NCBI GenBank assembly: GCA_021846025.1
Contig: JAJZDV010000011.1
Location: 1-41,058, forward strand
Length of the DNA stretch: 41,058 nt
Reading direction: 5' to 3'
DNA from: Pseudomonadota bacterium
GTDB lineage: Bacteria; Pseudomonadota; Gammaproteobacteria; Burkholderiales; Burkholderiaceae_C
Of the stretch, positions 26,029 to 35,318 are shown one piece after another (position 1 is the first letter of the stretch; every line of letters begins with the position of its first letter). Under the pieces are notes generated by a model. It had not been told where the DNA came from, searched no databases, and worked only from the letters and a program-made list of their open reading frames with translations. The position numbers and the translations under genes are program-made.

Positions 26029-26122
26029 ACCTGGAGTTGCTGAGCCGTCCAGCGCGTCGGGCAGACCGTTCTGGGCGCGGCTGCGCCGCCCGTGATAATG
26101 CAGGCTTTAGCTTGCAAGCCAC

Positions 26123-26971
26123 ATGGATCCCCACACTGCATCCGTCGCCATCATTCTCGGCTTCGTCGAGGGTCTTACCGAGTTCCTGCCCATCTCATCC
26201 ACCGGTCACCTCATCCTTGCCGCCAGCCTGATGGGCTGGGTGAGCGATAAGGCCAAGGTGTTCGAGATTGCCATCCAGAGCGGCGCCATCCTCGCCGTGA
26301 TGTGGCACTACCGTCAACGTCTCATCGGTGTGATGGCGGGCCTGGCCTCGCGCCAGCTGGCGCGGCGCACTGCTGCCTGGCGTTTCAGTCGCAACCTGCT
26401 CGTTGCGTTTCTGCCTGCGGCCTTACTGGGTCTGGTGTTTGCATCCGCCATCAAGCGCCATCTGTTCGCTCCCGTGCCCGTGGCACTGGCTTTTGTCGTC
26501 GGTGGTCTGGTCATTTTCTGGGCCGAGCGGCGGCAGATGACCCGGGTGCATGCCATCCGAGTGCAGACGGTGGAGGCCATGACAGCGCTCGACGCCTTGA
26601 AAGTGGGTGCAGCTCAAGCCTTTGCCCTCATTCCGGGTACCAGCCGTTCCGGCGCCACCATCATCGGCGGCATGTTGTTCGGGTTGAGCCGTATCGCTGC
26701 CACCGAGTTTTCCTTCTTTCTCGCCATTCCCACCCTCTTGGCCGCCACCGGCTACGACCTGCTCAAGCACCGTGCGTTGCTTGGCGCTGCCGATGTTCCA
26801 GCGTTCGGCCTGGGCATGGTGGTGTCCTTCGTGTCCGCGCTGGTGGTGGTGCGCTGGCTGCTGCGCTACGTGGCTGGGCACAGCTTCGTGCCCTTCGCCT
26901 GGTACCGCCTGGTGTTCGGGGCTTCGGTGCTGTTGACCGCCAAGATGGGTTGGGTCAACTGGGCGGCCTGA
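26123..26971 (+). CDS. uppP: Undecaprenyl-diphosphate phosphatase (UppP/BacA)
   Basis: This 282-residue inner-membrane enzyme dephosphorylates undecaprenyl pyrophosphate to recycle the lipid carrier of peptidoglycan and O-antigen; extra copies confer bacitracin resistance. The two catalytic motifs are [15 protein letters not shown] near residue 15, with its Glu pair, and PGTSRSGAT near 172. About eight hydrophobic segments are present. A GATAAT about 24 bases before the ATG may be a -10, without a matching -35. It is 94 bases downstream of the NRAMP gene, on the same strand. Confidence 0.96.
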   Translation: MDPHTASVAIILGFVEGLTEFLPISSTGHLILAASLMGWVSDKAKVFEIAIQSGAILAVMWHYRQRLIGVMAGLASRQLARRTAAWRFSRNLLVAFLPAALLGLVFASAIKRHLFAPVPVALAFVVGGLVIFWAERRQMTRVHAIRVQTVEAMTALDALKVGAAQAFALIPGTSRSGATIIGGMLFGLSRIAATEFSFFLAIPTLLAATGYDLLKHRALLGAADVPAFGLGMVVSFVSALVVVRWLLRYVAGHSFVPFAWYRLVFGASVLLTAKMGWVNWAA

Positions 26972-27002
26972 GCCGATCCACGCCGGTCCGCTTGGGCCGG
27001 TT

Positions 27003-27746
27003 TCAGCCAGGGATGGGACGCTTTTCAAACACCAGATCCCACACGCCATGTCCCAGACGCAGGCCGCGCTGTTCGAACTTGCTCAGAGGCCGCCAGGCAG
27101 GACGTGGGGTATAGCCGGCGGCGGTGTTCACCAGGCCCTCGTTGGCGAGCAGCACCTCCAGCATGTGCTCGGCATACGGCCCCCAGTCGGTGGCGCAATG
27201 CAGGTAGCCGCCAGGCGCCAGTCGGCTGGCCACGAGATCGACAAAACCGGGTTGAACCAGACGGCGTTTATGGTGGCGTTTTTTGTGCCAGGGATCGGGA
27301 AAGTACACGTGCACGCCGGCCAGGGCTTCTGGCGCGACCATCTCGCGCAGCACCAGGACCGCGTCGTGCTGGACGATGCGTTGATTCGTCAGCCCCAGTC
27401 TTTCGATGTGCAGCAGCAACGCGCCCACACCTGGTGTGTGCACTTCCACCCCGATGAAATCGCGCTCAGGCTGAGCTTGGGCGATTTGCGCCGTGGCCTC
27501 GCCCATCCCGAAACCTACTTCCAGGATGCGCGGCGCCGTGCGGCCGAACACCGCATCCCAATGGGTTGCGTGCGATGTGCAGGGCAATACGAAACGTGGT
27601 CCCAGTTCCGCCAGCGCGCGCGCCTGCCCTGTGGTGACGCGCCCGGTACGCAGCACAAAGCTGCGAATGCTGCGCGTGCGCAGCAGGTCGGCCGGGGAGG
27701 AGTCGGCTACGGCCAGAACGAACTCGGGAGGTGCAGTGGCAGGCAT
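27003..27746 (-). CDS. trmB: tRNA (guanine-46-N7)-methyltransferase
   Basis: This 247-residue class I SAM methyltransferase makes m7G46 in tRNA variable loops. The SAM-binding motif is [15 protein letters not shown] and the catalytic/tRNA-binding motif is [15 protein letters not shown]. The C-terminal segment includes [20 protein letters not shown], as in the family. ATG 27746 is chosen because it gives a normal N-terminus; an ATG at 27788 adds 14 residues with no similarity. It converges with uppP, with a 31-base gap between stops. Confidence 0.94.
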   Translation of the reverse strand: MPATAPPEFVLAVADSSPADLLRTRSIRSFVLRTGRVTTGQARALAELGPRFVLPCTSHATHWDAVFGRTAPRILEVGFGMGEATAQIAQAQPERDFIGVEVHTPGVGALLLHIERLGLTNQRIVQHDAVLVLREMVAPEALAGVHVYFPDPWHKKRHHKRRLVQPGFVDLVASRLAPGGYLHCATDWGPYAEHMLEVLLANEGLVNTAAGYTPRPAWRPLSKFEQRGLRLGHGVWDLVFEKRPIPG

Positions 27747-27799
27747 GGGCTGAAACTCAGAGGAACAGGCGCGAAAATGGTAGGGCATTGATTGGAGGG

Positions 27800-28110
27800 C
27801 GTTCGGATCGCTCTTACCGTCCGCGCCGCAACCCTGCAGAGGGTGCGGGTCAATTTGTGCAGGCCGATTGGTCCGAGCCAGCTTCCATCACGCATGCCGT
27901 TGCCGCGGTAGGCGGCGGGATCGATGCGCTTGGCAAGTTCGCTGGGTTTCCCCCGCGCGCAGTCTCAACGCAGTCCAGCGCGTCAACTGTCTGGGGTTGC
28001 GCGGTCACACCGAGCGCCTGGATTCGAGGCGCCAATCTTGCCTGCGATGGCGGCATGTACGCCCACGTCCTCACGCCGATGCACGGCTTCGAGTGGATCA
28101 TCGCCGAACG
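27800..28110 (+). pseudogene. Decayed short-chain dehydrogenase/reductase (SDR)
   Basis: The 460 bases between trmB and the LysR gene hold pieces of an SDR gene, out of order with respect to frame. In one frame (near 27835-27950) lies [20 protein letters not shown], then GGGIDALGKFAGFPP, the segment that leads to the NAG-like motif. A second frame (about 27965-28025) reads RVNCLGLRGHTERLD, like the VNFLGLRHLTE helix that follows in SDRs. The first frame resumes with WIRGANLACDGGMYAHV and ends TPMHGF, like the end of SDR proteins (GxxLxVDGGMxxxV). The N-terminal Rossmann strand and about 100 central residues, including the YxxxK catalytic motif, are missing. I read this as a 5'-truncated, frameshifted and internally deleted SDR. 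Boundaries are approximate. Confidence 0.68.
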
Positions 28111-28206
28111 CCTGGCACCGGGCCGCGCCTGGAGCTTGGCAAGCCGGGTCGGCCCGGGATGACCGACTCCGGCTTGCTCCTTCCTGAAGGGTTACCCGCT
28201 TGCACG

Positions 28207-29169
28207 TCAGACGGGGATTGGTGCCTGAGTGCGCAGGTGGTCCGGGTGAGCAATCTCGAGCACCAGTTGCTTGAACCGATTCTGTGCTGCGGAACCCTCG
28301 CGCTGCGCATTCCACACCATCGACACCGGCCCCAGTCCTTCTTCTAACGGCAGCGGCAAGACGTGCAGCTGGTCGCGCGCAGCGTAATGTTGCGCCAGGG
28401 AGCATGGCAGCAATGCGATCATCGGCCCGTTGAACAGAAGCGTCAGGTTGGTGGATTCGATCACCGACTCGATCACGTCGCGCGGTAATCTGAGCCCGTG
28501 CAGCAGCAGCATCGACATCAGGTGCTTGTGCATCGGGGCGCTGGACATGGGAACGATCCAGGGTTGATCTTCCAGGTCGGCCCAGCGAATTTTCGACTTG
28601 CGCGCCAGCGGATGCCGACTCGATACCGCCAGGACGATGGGATCGTCGAACAGCGCCGCGCTGCTCAGATCCGGGCGGAGGAGTTCGGCCGAAACGCGGC
28701 CGACGATCAAATCGAGTTCCCCGGCACGCAACCTTGGCAGCAGGCGATCGAGCGTGCCTTCGTGCAGGCCGATGGTCACATGCGGCGAATGCCGCTTGAA
28801 CTCGCTGATCACGCGTGGCATGAAAAAGGGAGCCGCGACATGCAGGACGCCGACGTCGACGCGGCCATCCACCCCATCATGCAGGGCCTGGAGTTCCTGC
28901 TGCGAGCGCCGTGCGCGATCCAGGATTTCGCGGGCGTGGCGAATCAGACTTTCACCATAGACCGTCGGACGGATGGCGTGGCCCTGGCGCTCGAACAGGA
29001 CCAGGCCGATTCCGCTTTCAATCTCGGCAATCATTTTCGAGACGGCAGGCTGGGTCACATGCAAGGTCCTCGCCAACTTGCTCACGCTCTGCAGATCGGC
29101 CAGCGCCACCAGCAATTGGTGATGGCGCAACTTCATTTGACGGAAGAGGTAATGTTCGCTGGGCGTCAT
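28207..29169 (-). CDS. LysR-family transcriptional regulator
   Basis: This 320-residue LTTR has an N-terminal winged helix (LRHHQLLVALADLQSVSKLARTL split by its turn, then HVTQPAVSKMIAEIE) and a periplasmic-binding-protein-like effector domain from about residue 95. It is divergent from the ABC transporter/sulfatase operon, the usual position for an LTTR that controls its neighbour. The start at 29169 has AAGG upstream; an in-frame GTG at 29184 would add five residues. The effector cannot be deduced; it is likely the transported ester, its breakdown product or a sulfur or phosphorus status signal. Confidence 0.9.
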   Translation of the reverse strand: MTPSEHYLFRQMKLRHHQLLVALADLQSVSKLARTLHVTQPAVSKMIAEIESGIGLVLFERQGHAIRPTVYGESLIRHAREILDRARRSQQELQALHDGVDGRVDVGVLHVAAPFFMPRVISEFKRHSPHVTIGLHEGTLDRLLPRLRAGELDLIVGRVSAELLRPDLSSAALFDDPIVLAVSSRHPLARKSKIRWADLEDQPWIVPMSSAPMHKHLMSMLLLHGLRLPRDVIESVIESTNLTLLFNGPMIALLPCSLAQHYAARDQLHVLPLPLEEGLGPVSMVWNAQREGSAAQNRFKQLVLEIAHPDHLRTQAPIPV

Positions 29170-29210
29170 GTCGATAACCTTCACCTCATGTTCGAGGAGA
29201 AATTATTCAA

Positions 29211-29224
29211 TTGACCTGGATCAA
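29211..29224. promoter_or_regulatory. FNR/Anr-type box overlapping the -35
   Basis: TTGACCTGGATCAA matches the CRP/FNR-family site TTGAT-N4-ATCAA in nine of ten fixed bases. It coincides with the -35 hexamer, so binding would more likely repress than activate this promoter. It also lies between the divergent LysR gene and the operon. Confidence 0.5.
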
Positions 29225-29239
29225 GTGCATCCGCAAAAT
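29211..29239 (+). promoter_or_regulatory. Promoter of the ABC-sulfatase operon
   Basis: -35 TTGACC (29211-29216), 17-base spacer, -10 CAAAAT (29234-29239), followed by about 45 bases to the start codon of the binding-protein gene. Five of six and four of six consensus matches. Confidence 0.55.
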
Positions 29240-29284
29240 CCATGGCGTTCCCATGTGGGACGGTCGCGTGAAACCGGAGGCATC

Positions 29285-30121
29285 ATGCATACAACCCGCC
29301 GATTGCTGGTGACTTTGTGTATTTCCGCCATGTCCGCTGCAGTGGCGACTCCTTCCGCGCTGGCGGCCAACGAGATCGTTGCCGGTTCCATCACCAACAG
29401 CCCGCCCATGATTGCCTATGCGTCCGACGGCAGCACGTTGCAGGGCGTGATCGTTGATCTGGCTGCGGCCATGAGCCAGAAACTCGGCAAGCCCATCGTC
29501 TTCAAATCCATTCCGTTCAGTGGACTTATCCCGGCGATGGAGGCCAAGCGCATCGACATCGCATTCACCCTGATGAACGATACGCCGGAGCGCGAAAAAG
29601 TTCTGGACTTCGTGGATTTCTTCAACCTGGGGACGAAATTGCTGGTCCAAAAGGGTAATCCGGATCATGTGAATGGATTGCACAGCCTGTGCGGCAAAAC
29701 CGTCTCCAGCGTGCAGGGCTCCACGCAGGTGCAACTGGTTGAGCAGGCCAGCACCAAGTGTGTCGCAGCAGGCAAGCCACCGATCCACAACCTGCAGTAT
29801 GCCCAACCCGCGGATGCCCGCCTGCAGGTGCAGACCGGGCATGTCGCGGCTTTCCTCGGCAACTCACCGGTCATGGTCTATCTCGCCAAGCACGCCGGCG
29901 ATGGCAAGATTTTCGACGTGGTGCAAGGCAAGGAATACCAGCCGGTGCCGCTGGGAATCGGCGTGTCGAAGTCGGACCCGAAGTTGCGCGATGCCCTGCA
30001 AGCCGCACTCAACGCCATCATTCGGGATGGCACCTACCTGAACATTCTCGACAAGTACGGCGTGCAAAGCGGCGCGGTGCAAGCAGCGACCATCAACGGC
30101 GGCAGCCATCTGGCGATGTGA
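29285..30121 (+). CDS. ABC transporter substrate-binding protein, family 3
   Basis: This 278-residue periplasmic binding protein of the polar amino acid type (SBP_bac_3) has a signal peptide over residues 1-28 ending SALA. The mature part has EIVAGSITNSPPM, LQGVIVDLAAAMSQKLG, DIAFTLMNDTPEREKVLDFV and a C-terminal half with NAIIRDGTYLNILDKYG. These are classic for the family that binds amino acids, opines and similar small charged molecules. GGAGG precedes the ATG. It is the first gene of the importer operon. The ligand is unknown; an esterified small metabolite is suggested by the hydrolase at the end of the operon. Confidence 0.9.
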   Translation: MHTTRRLLVTLCISAMSAAVATPSALAANEIVAGSITNSPPMIAYASDGSTLQGVIVDLAAAMSQKLGKPIVFKSIPFSGLIPAMEAKRIDIAFTLMNDTPEREKVLDFVDFFNLGTKLLVQKGNPDHVNGLHSLCGKTVSSVQGSTQVQLVEQASTKCVAAGKPPIHNLQYAQPADARLQVQTGHVAAFLGNSPVMVYLAKHAGDGKIFDVVQGKEYQPVPLGIGVSKSDPKLRDALQAALNAIIRDGTYLNILDKYGVQSGAVQAATINGGSHLAM

Positions 30122-30155
30122 TGGCGGCGCACCGCAACGCTCGTCCTGGGGCGGC

Positions 30156-31019
30156 ATGATGCGTGCCGATTCTCTGTCGCCGGCACAGGTCCCATCGCCT
30201 CATCTTGCGTCGGAGATTCGGGTCGTGCCGCTGCGCCATCCCTTGCGGATGATCGGCAGCGTGGTGGTGCTGGCCTTGTTGGCGTGGCTGGTCTGGTCGG
30301 TCTACACCAACCCGAATATCGATCACGCCGCGATTGCCAACTACCAGTTCGCCCCGGCCATCCTCCGCGGCTTGCGCGTGACCGTCGAGCTGGCAGTCTT
30401 GTCGGCTGCCATGGGCGTCATCCTCGGAACGCTCTTGGCCGTGATGCGCCTGTCCCCGAGTCTGGTGCTGCGGCTGAGCAGTGGCTTTTACTCGTGGCTG
30501 TTCCGCGGTACGCCGCTGCTGGTGCAGATCCTGCTCTGGGGCAATTTGGCGCTCCTGTTTCAGCACATCGGCCCTTTCGAGACGAACGCCGTGCTGACCC
30601 CGTTCGTGGCCTCGGTGGTGGCGCTCGGACTGAACGAGGCAGCGTATATGTCGGAGGTCGTGCGTGCCGGGATCATCAGCGTTGACCAGGGGCAACACAG
30701 CGCTGCGACGGCGCTGGGCATGCCGCGCATGCTGGCCATGCGGCGCATCATCCTGCCGCAAGCCCTGCGCATGATCGTTCCACCGGCTGGCAACCAGTTC
30801 ATCTCCCTGCTCAAGGCCACATCCTTGGTGTCGGTGATTGCCGGGGGCGATCTCCTGACCCAGGCCGAGAACATCTCCTCGGCCAATCTGCACACCATCG
30901 AACTCATGTTGGTGGCCACCTTCTGGTATCTGGTGCTGACCACGATCACCAGCGTGGGGCAGTTTTTCCTGGAGCGGCGACTTGGACGCGCGGGCACGGG
31001 AATTCAGGCCAATCCCTGA
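30156..31019 (+). CDS. ABC transporter permease, HisM/polar amino acid type
   Basis: This 287-residue inner-membrane subunit has an N-terminal hydrophobic helix ([15 protein letters not shown]) and a family core from about residue 65 ([15 protein letters not shown]). The EAA loop that docks on the ATPase reads [13 protein letters not shown] followed by GQ and [10 protein letters not shown]. It carries about five to six membrane segments. A single permease suggests a homodimeric channel. There are two consecutive ATG codons (30156 and 30159). Its 3' end overlaps the next gene by 38 bases if that gene starts at its TTG codon. Confidence 0.92.
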   Translation: MMRADSLSPAQVPSPHLASEIRVVPLRHPLRMIGSVVVLALLAWLVWSVYTNPNIDHAAIANYQFAPAILRGLRVTVELAVLSAAMGVILGTLLAVMRLSPSLVLRLSSGFYSWLFRGTPLLVQILLWGNLALLFQHIGPFETNAVLTPFVASVVALGLNEAAYMSEVVRAGIISVDQGQHSAATALGMPRMLAMRRIILPQALRMIVPPAGNQFISLLKATSLVSVIAGGDLLTQAENISSANLHTIELMLVATFWYLVLTTITSVGQFFLERRLGRAGTGIQANP

Positions 31020-31809
31020 CACGTCGACACTGGCCCCGTCGGCGCCGCCCATGGTGCGTGCGCAGGGTGTGCGCAAGAGCTATGGCCGCGAACAGGTGCT
31101 CAAGGGTGTCGACATCGAGGTGGCCGCTGGAGAGGTGCTCGCCCTCATCGGCGCTTCAGGCTCCGGCAAGAGCACGTTCCTGCGCTGCATCAATCACCTG
31201 GAGCGCATCGATGCCGGGCGGATTTTCGTCGATGGCGAACTGGTGGGCTATCGGGAACGCGACAACGGCTTGCACGAACTCTCCGAGCGTGACGCATGCA
31301 GGCAACGCGCGCAGATCGGCATGGTGTTCCAGCGCTTCAATCTGTTTGCGCATCTCACCGTGCTGGAGAACGTGATCGAAGCCCCCATGCGGGTCAAACG
31401 CGAGTCGAGGCAGGAAGCGGTCGAACATGCCATGGCACTGTTGCAGCGCGTGGGGCTGTCGGCCAAGGCCGATGCCTATCCGAGTCGGCTCTCCGGCGGG
31501 CAGCAGCAGCGCGTGGCGATTGCGCGTGCTCTGGCCATGCGCCCCAAGTTGATGCTGTTCGACGAACCGACATCGGCGCTCGATCCCGAGCTTGTCGACG
31601 AGGTCCTGAGCGTGATGCGCGGTCTGGCTGCGGAAGGCATGACGATGATCGTCGTCACGCATGAAATGGCTTTCGCGCGCGACGTCTGCGACGGCTTGGC
31701 TTTCATGGACGGAGGCGTCATCGTCGAGCAGGGATTGCCCTCCGAGGTTTTGGTGCGACCGCAGTGCGAGCGCACCCAGGCATTTCTCTCGCGTGTGATT
31801 GGCAAATAG
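30982..31809 (+). CDS. ABC transporter ATP-binding protein, polar amino acid type
   Basis: This 275-residue ATPase has Walker [11 protein letters not shown]-loop in [18 protein letters not shown], signature [15 protein letters not shown], Walker [14 protein letters not shown] and H-loop [11 protein letters not shown], in the GlnQ/HisP arrangement. The start shown is TTG 30982, because GGAG lies eight bases in front of it and translation would be coupled to the permease. ATG 31051, 23 residues later, also gives a normal domain start but has no ribosome-binding site. The importer is complete: binding protein, permease, ATPase. Confidence 0.93.
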   Translation: MDARAREFRPIPDTSTLAPSAPPMVRAQGVRKSYGREQVLKGVDIEVAAGEVLALIGASGSGKSTFLRCINHLERIDAGRIFVDGELVGYRERDNGLHELSERDACRQRAQIGMVFQRFNLFAHLTVLENVIEAPMRVKRESRQEAVEHAMALLQRVGLSAKADAYPSRLSGGQQQRVAIARALAMRPKLMLFDEPTSALDPELVDEVLSVMRGLAAEGMTMIVVTHEMAFARDVCDGLAFMDGGVIVEQGLPSEVLVRPQCERTQAFLSRVIGK

Positions 31810-31902
31810 CCAAGGGGTGCGTTGGAACGCGATCGCGCCTCGTCGTGCATCGCATGGGCGGTTTGACGGTACGCGAGCATCAATTCAGGACAGGTTCAGA
31901 CC

Positions 31903-33468
31903 ATGACCGTTCGCAATCTGTTGTTCATCATGTTCGATCAGCTTCGTGCCGATCATCTGGGTTGCTATGGCCACCCCTATTTGCGAACGCCGAATTTCGA
32001 CGCACTCGCGAAGCGTGGTGTGCGGTTCACGCGATCTTTCGTGCAATCCGGCGTGTGCGGACCATCGCGCATGTCCTCCTACACCGGGCGCTATGTCAGC
32101 AGCCATGGTGCGACCTGGAACCGCGTTCCACTGCCCATCGATGAGGTCACGCTGGGTGAATATCTTCGGGCTGGTGGGCTCGGGTTGGATCTCATCGGCA
32201 AGTCGCATGTGACGCCCGACCGCCATGGCGCAAGGCGCCTGCACCTCGACGAAGACGGTGATCTGGGGCGCTCCCTGATGGAGGGATCGTTTCGGCTCAT
32301 TGATCGTTACGACGGACATCATGCAGAACCGCTGGGTGGCTATGCCGAGTCGTTGCGGCGCCGCGGCTACGACAGCGCCGACCCCTGGACCGATTTTGTG
32401 ATCGCGGCCGAGACCCCGGATGGCAAGGTGGTGAGTGGCTGGCAGATGCGCAACGTGAACCTGCCGGCGCGTGTGCGCGAGGAGGACTCGGAAACCGCCT
32501 ACACCACCGACGAGGCGATTCGCTACCTGCGCGAGCGTGGTGACACGCCCTGGGCGCTTCATCTGTCCTACGTCAAACCGCACTGGCCCTATCTGGCCCC
32601 ATCTCCTTACCACAAGCGTTACCGATTGGACCAATGCCTGCCAGTCAAGCGCCACCCCGCGGAGCTGCAACAGGCGCATCCGGTTTTGAAGGCCTACCGT
32701 GCGCAGGAAGAATGCGCCAATTTCATGCGCGACGAAGTCATCGACAGGGTTCGTCCCGCCTACCAGGGGCTGATCGCGCAACTGGACGACCATCTCGGCC
32801 GACTCTGGGAGGAGCTCGATCGTCTCGGCCGTTGGAAGGACACGATCATCGTCTTGACCTCGGACCATGGCGACTATCTGGGTGACCATTGGCTGGGTGA
32901 AAAGGAACTGTTCCACGACACGATCCAGCGCGTGCCCTACATTCTTTACGACCCCAGCGACCAGGCCCAAGCCACGCGCGGCAAGGTGTTCGATCATTGG
33001 GTCGAGGCTGTGGATACGGTCCCGACTTTGCTCGACGCGCTGGGTTTGCCGATCCCGCAGCACAGACTGGAGGGGCGTTCCCTGCTTGGATGGACAAGGG
33101 ACGAGCCCGCCGCTTCGCACGGCTGGCGCACGGCCGTGTTCTCCGAGTTGGACTATGCCTACCGCCAAGCCCGGTTGCTTCTGGGGCGTCGCCCCGATGC
33201 GTGCCATGCCTGGATGGTCAGGACGGCCGATTGGAAGTATGTCCATTGGCAGGGCTTCAGGCCACAGTTGTTCAACCTGCGCGACGACCCCGACGAATTC
33301 TTCGATCTCGGCGAAGAGCCTGCCCATGAGGACGTACGCTCAGCGATGCAGGCTCGTCTGCTGCAGTGGTTCGGCGATCTTCGACAGCGAACCTCGGTGT
33401 CCCTGTCGGAGGTGGAGCAGGGGACACACCGCTACAAGGAAGCGGGGGTTTTCTATGGCGTCTGGTAG
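31903..33468 (+). CDS. Sulfatase-family hydrolase (sulfatase or phosphonate monoester hydrolase)
   Basis: This 521-residue alkaline-phosphatase-superfamily enzyme carries the formylglycine motif CGPSR with Cys52 as the residue to be oxidised. Metal ligands are expected from FDQLRADH near residue 11 and TSDHGDYLGDH near 324. There is no signal peptide, so it works in the cytoplasm on a substrate brought in by the ABC importer encoded directly upstream. The DQ start and LGKALR-like EYLRAGG region recall phosphonate monoester hydrolases as well as choline-sulfatases, and the two activities often coexist in such enzymes. AGGACAGG lies in front of the ATG. It ends the operon. No formylglycine-generating enzyme is encoded in the window, so one must lie elsewhere. 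The true substrate is open. Confidence 0.88.
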   Translation: MTVRNLLFIMFDQLRADHLGCYGHPYLRTPNFDALAKRGVRFTRSFVQSGVCGPSRMSSYTGRYVSSHGATWNRVPLPIDEVTLGEYLRAGGLGLDLIGKSHVTPDRHGARRLHLDEDGDLGRSLMEGSFRLIDRYDGHHAEPLGGYAESLRRRGYDSADPWTDFVIAAETPDGKVVSGWQMRNVNLPARVREEDSETAYTTDEAIRYLRERGDTPWALHLSYVKPHWPYLAPSPYHKRYRLDQCLPVKRHPAELQQAHPVLKAYRAQEECANFMRDEVIDRVRPAYQGLIAQLDDHLGRLWEELDRLGRWKDTIIVLTSDHGDYLGDHWLGEKELFHDTIQRVPYILYDPSDQAQATRGKVFDHWVEAVDTVPTLLDALGLPIPQHRLEGRSLLGWTRDEPAASHGWRTAVFSELDYAYRQARLLLGRRPDACHAWMVRTADWKYVHWQGFRPQLFNLRDDPDEFFDLGEEPAHEDVRSAMQARLLQWFGDLRQRTSVSLSEVEQGTHRYKEAGVFYGVW

Positions 33469-33510
33469 CTCCGCATCGAAAATGGCGGCGTCACCGTGCA
33501 GACCTGCGTC

Positions 33511-34614
33511 TCATCGAGGAATGGGTTTCGGTTTTTGAGGAAACTTTCGGCCTGGAAAGGCCTGTGACAAGGTCTGGATGGCGCCGGAGTCCGTGAAGGA
33601 ATAGCCCGGCAGGCGATTGACGCAATCCCGGAAATCCTGACTGCGGAGGATGTCGAGCAAGGTCTTGAACTGCGGCAGATCCAATGCATCCGCATGGCCA
33701 AGCAGGAAATAACGCTCGCTCGCAATCGGGATGAAGTCCAGCTTGAATTGCCGCGCGGGAGTTTCAACGCCGAGGCCCACGTCGGCCATGCCGCTGGCGA
33801 CGTATGCGGCGACGGCAGCATGGGTGTACTCGCCATGCTCAAAACCGTGGATGGCCCCGGAGTCGATGCCCGTCTGGGCGAGCAAGCACTCAAGGAGCAG
33901 TCGCGTGCCCGATCCCCGCTGCCGATTGATGAAGCGGACGTCCGGACGGCAGAGGTCACGCACGTCATAGATCTTGCGCGGATTTCCCGCGGCCACGATC
34001 AGGCCCTGGCGGCGAACGACCGTGCAGATGACGCGGCAGGTGCGCGAGTCAAGCCAGCGCGCGTAGTCCTGCAGGACGCGCCCCTCGAAGTCGCCGATGG
34101 GGACATGAAATCCGGCCAGATCGCAGCCACCATCGTGCAGAGAGGCCACGGCTTCGAGGCTGCCGACGTATTTGCATTCCACGGGGACATGTTGCAGAAC
34201 CAAGGCATCCAGCAGTTTTTCGACGGCGAATCCATGGCTGGCATGCACGCGCAGTGGGGCGGGATCGGTGGTGACGACGCGCCCGATCTCCACCTCCAGT
34301 TCCGACGACAGAGAAGCCAATGCCGGGTTCAGCCGCGCTGTGATGCGGCGGTCGGCCCAGACCAGTGTTTCACCCAGCGCCGTCAGCTTGGAACCTTTGC
34401 CGCGCTCCATGTCCAGCAAGGGAGCGTCGAACATCGCCTCGCCCGAACGCACCAACTCCCACGCATGCCGGTAGGAGGCGCCTGTTTGCCGGCATGCGGC
34501 CGAAAGGCTGCCATGTTCATGAACCTGGACCAGGAGCGCGAGCAACTTGGGCGACAGCATCTGGCCATCGGCCTGCTTGATCGTCCATTGAGGGCGGATG
34601 GAAACCTTGTGCAT
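33511..34614 (-). CDS. ModE-type regulator with C-terminal periplasmic-binding-like domain
   Basis: This 367-residue regulator has an N-terminal ModE/LysR-like winged helix (about 15-95: LSPKLLALLVQVHEHGSL, then ACRQTGASYRHAWELV, and GKGSKLTALGETLVWADRR). From about 118 onward there is a substrate-binding-protein-like domain with FINRQRGSGTRLLLE and GMADVGLGVE, which resembles the PBP_like domain found beside molybdate regulators. It is divergent from fdsG, the expected place for a regulator of formate dehydrogenase. AAAGGGA precedes the ATG. Molybdate, formate or another ligand could be sensed; the sequence does not decide. It converges on the sulfatase gene, 42 bases away. Confidence 0.85.
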   Translation of the reverse strand: MHKVSIRPQWTIKQADGQMLSPKLLALLVQVHEHGSLSAACRQTGASYRHAWELVRSGEAMFDAPLLDMERGKGSKLTALGETLVWADRRITARLNPALASLSSELEVEIGRVVTTDPAPLRVHASHGFAVEKLLDALVLQHVPVECKYVGSLEAVASLHDGGCDLAGFHVPIGDFEGRVLQDYARWLDSRTCRVICTVVRRQGLIVAAGNPRKIYDVRDLCRPDVRFINRQRGSGTRLLLECLLAQTGIDSGAIHGFEHGEYTHAAVAAYVASGMADVGLGVETPARQFKLDFIPIASERYFLLGHADALDLPQFKTLLDILRSQDFRDCVNRLPGYSFTDSGAIQTLSQAFPGRKFPQKPKPIPR

Positions 34615-34710
34615 TTGGGTTTTCCCTTTAGGCTGCCCAAAGCATAGTTGACATGCCGCTGCAGACGCGATGCATGAGCCTGTCAGCGCTTATTGCAGAG
34701 GAGGTGGATG

Positions 34711-34732
34711 CCACGTAGATTCCCTCCACGTA
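34711..34732. promoter_or_regulatory. Direct repeat in the fds/regulator divergent region
   Basis: CCACGTA at 34711-34717 is repeated at 34726-34732, 15 bases apart, and TTCC follows both copies after a few bases. GTGGA (34704-34708) and TCCAC (34725-34729) also form an inverted pair. It is a candidate operator for the divergent regulator; no binding consensus is known to me. Confidence 0.3.
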
Positions 34733-34821
34733 TTCCGCCCTGATCATGCCCCAAAAGCATATTCGTATTGGCTGCAATGACGCAGTGCTGAAGGTTTGAA
34801 AGCGGCATCCATGGAGACAAC

Positions 34822-35318
34822 ATGATCGCACCCGTTCGACACGCTCAGCTCGATTCCGAGGCTACCGCCAAAACGGTGCAAGCCCTGATCGCGCGGCACC
34901 GGAACCAACCTGGGGCCTTGCTGCCGCTTTTGCATGCTGTGCAGGACACGTTCGGGCATGTTCCAGCGGATGCGGTGGCGCAGATCGCCAGGGGCCTGAA
35001 TCTGTCGCGCGCCGAGGTGCATGGCGTGATCACCTATTACCACCATTTCCGCAGCGAGCCGGCGGGTCGGCATGTGGTGCAGGTTTGCCGTGCCGAGGCT
35101 TGTCAGGCTTGCGGTGCCGACGCGCTCATCGACGCGGCCGAACGCTTGCTGGGCTGCGGCCTGCACACGACCCGCCACGCCGCCGCCGTGACCCTGGAGC
35201 CGGTGTACTGCCTGGGACTGTGCGCCGCATCGCCGGCGCTGATGGTGGACGGCGCGCCGCATGCGCGCGTCACGGTCGCGGCACTCGAGCGCATCGTCGC
35301 GCAACTGGAAATCCAGGC

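Noticed and set aside
27003-28206. Additional gene on the plus strand covering trmB and the gap after it
   Set aside because: The frame opposite trmB is a shadow. The readable part in the gap is SDR debris without a start or active site.
29170-29284. LysR binding site of T-N11-A type in the divergent region
   Set aside because: Several loose matches exist but none forms a clear palindrome distinct from the FNR-type site.
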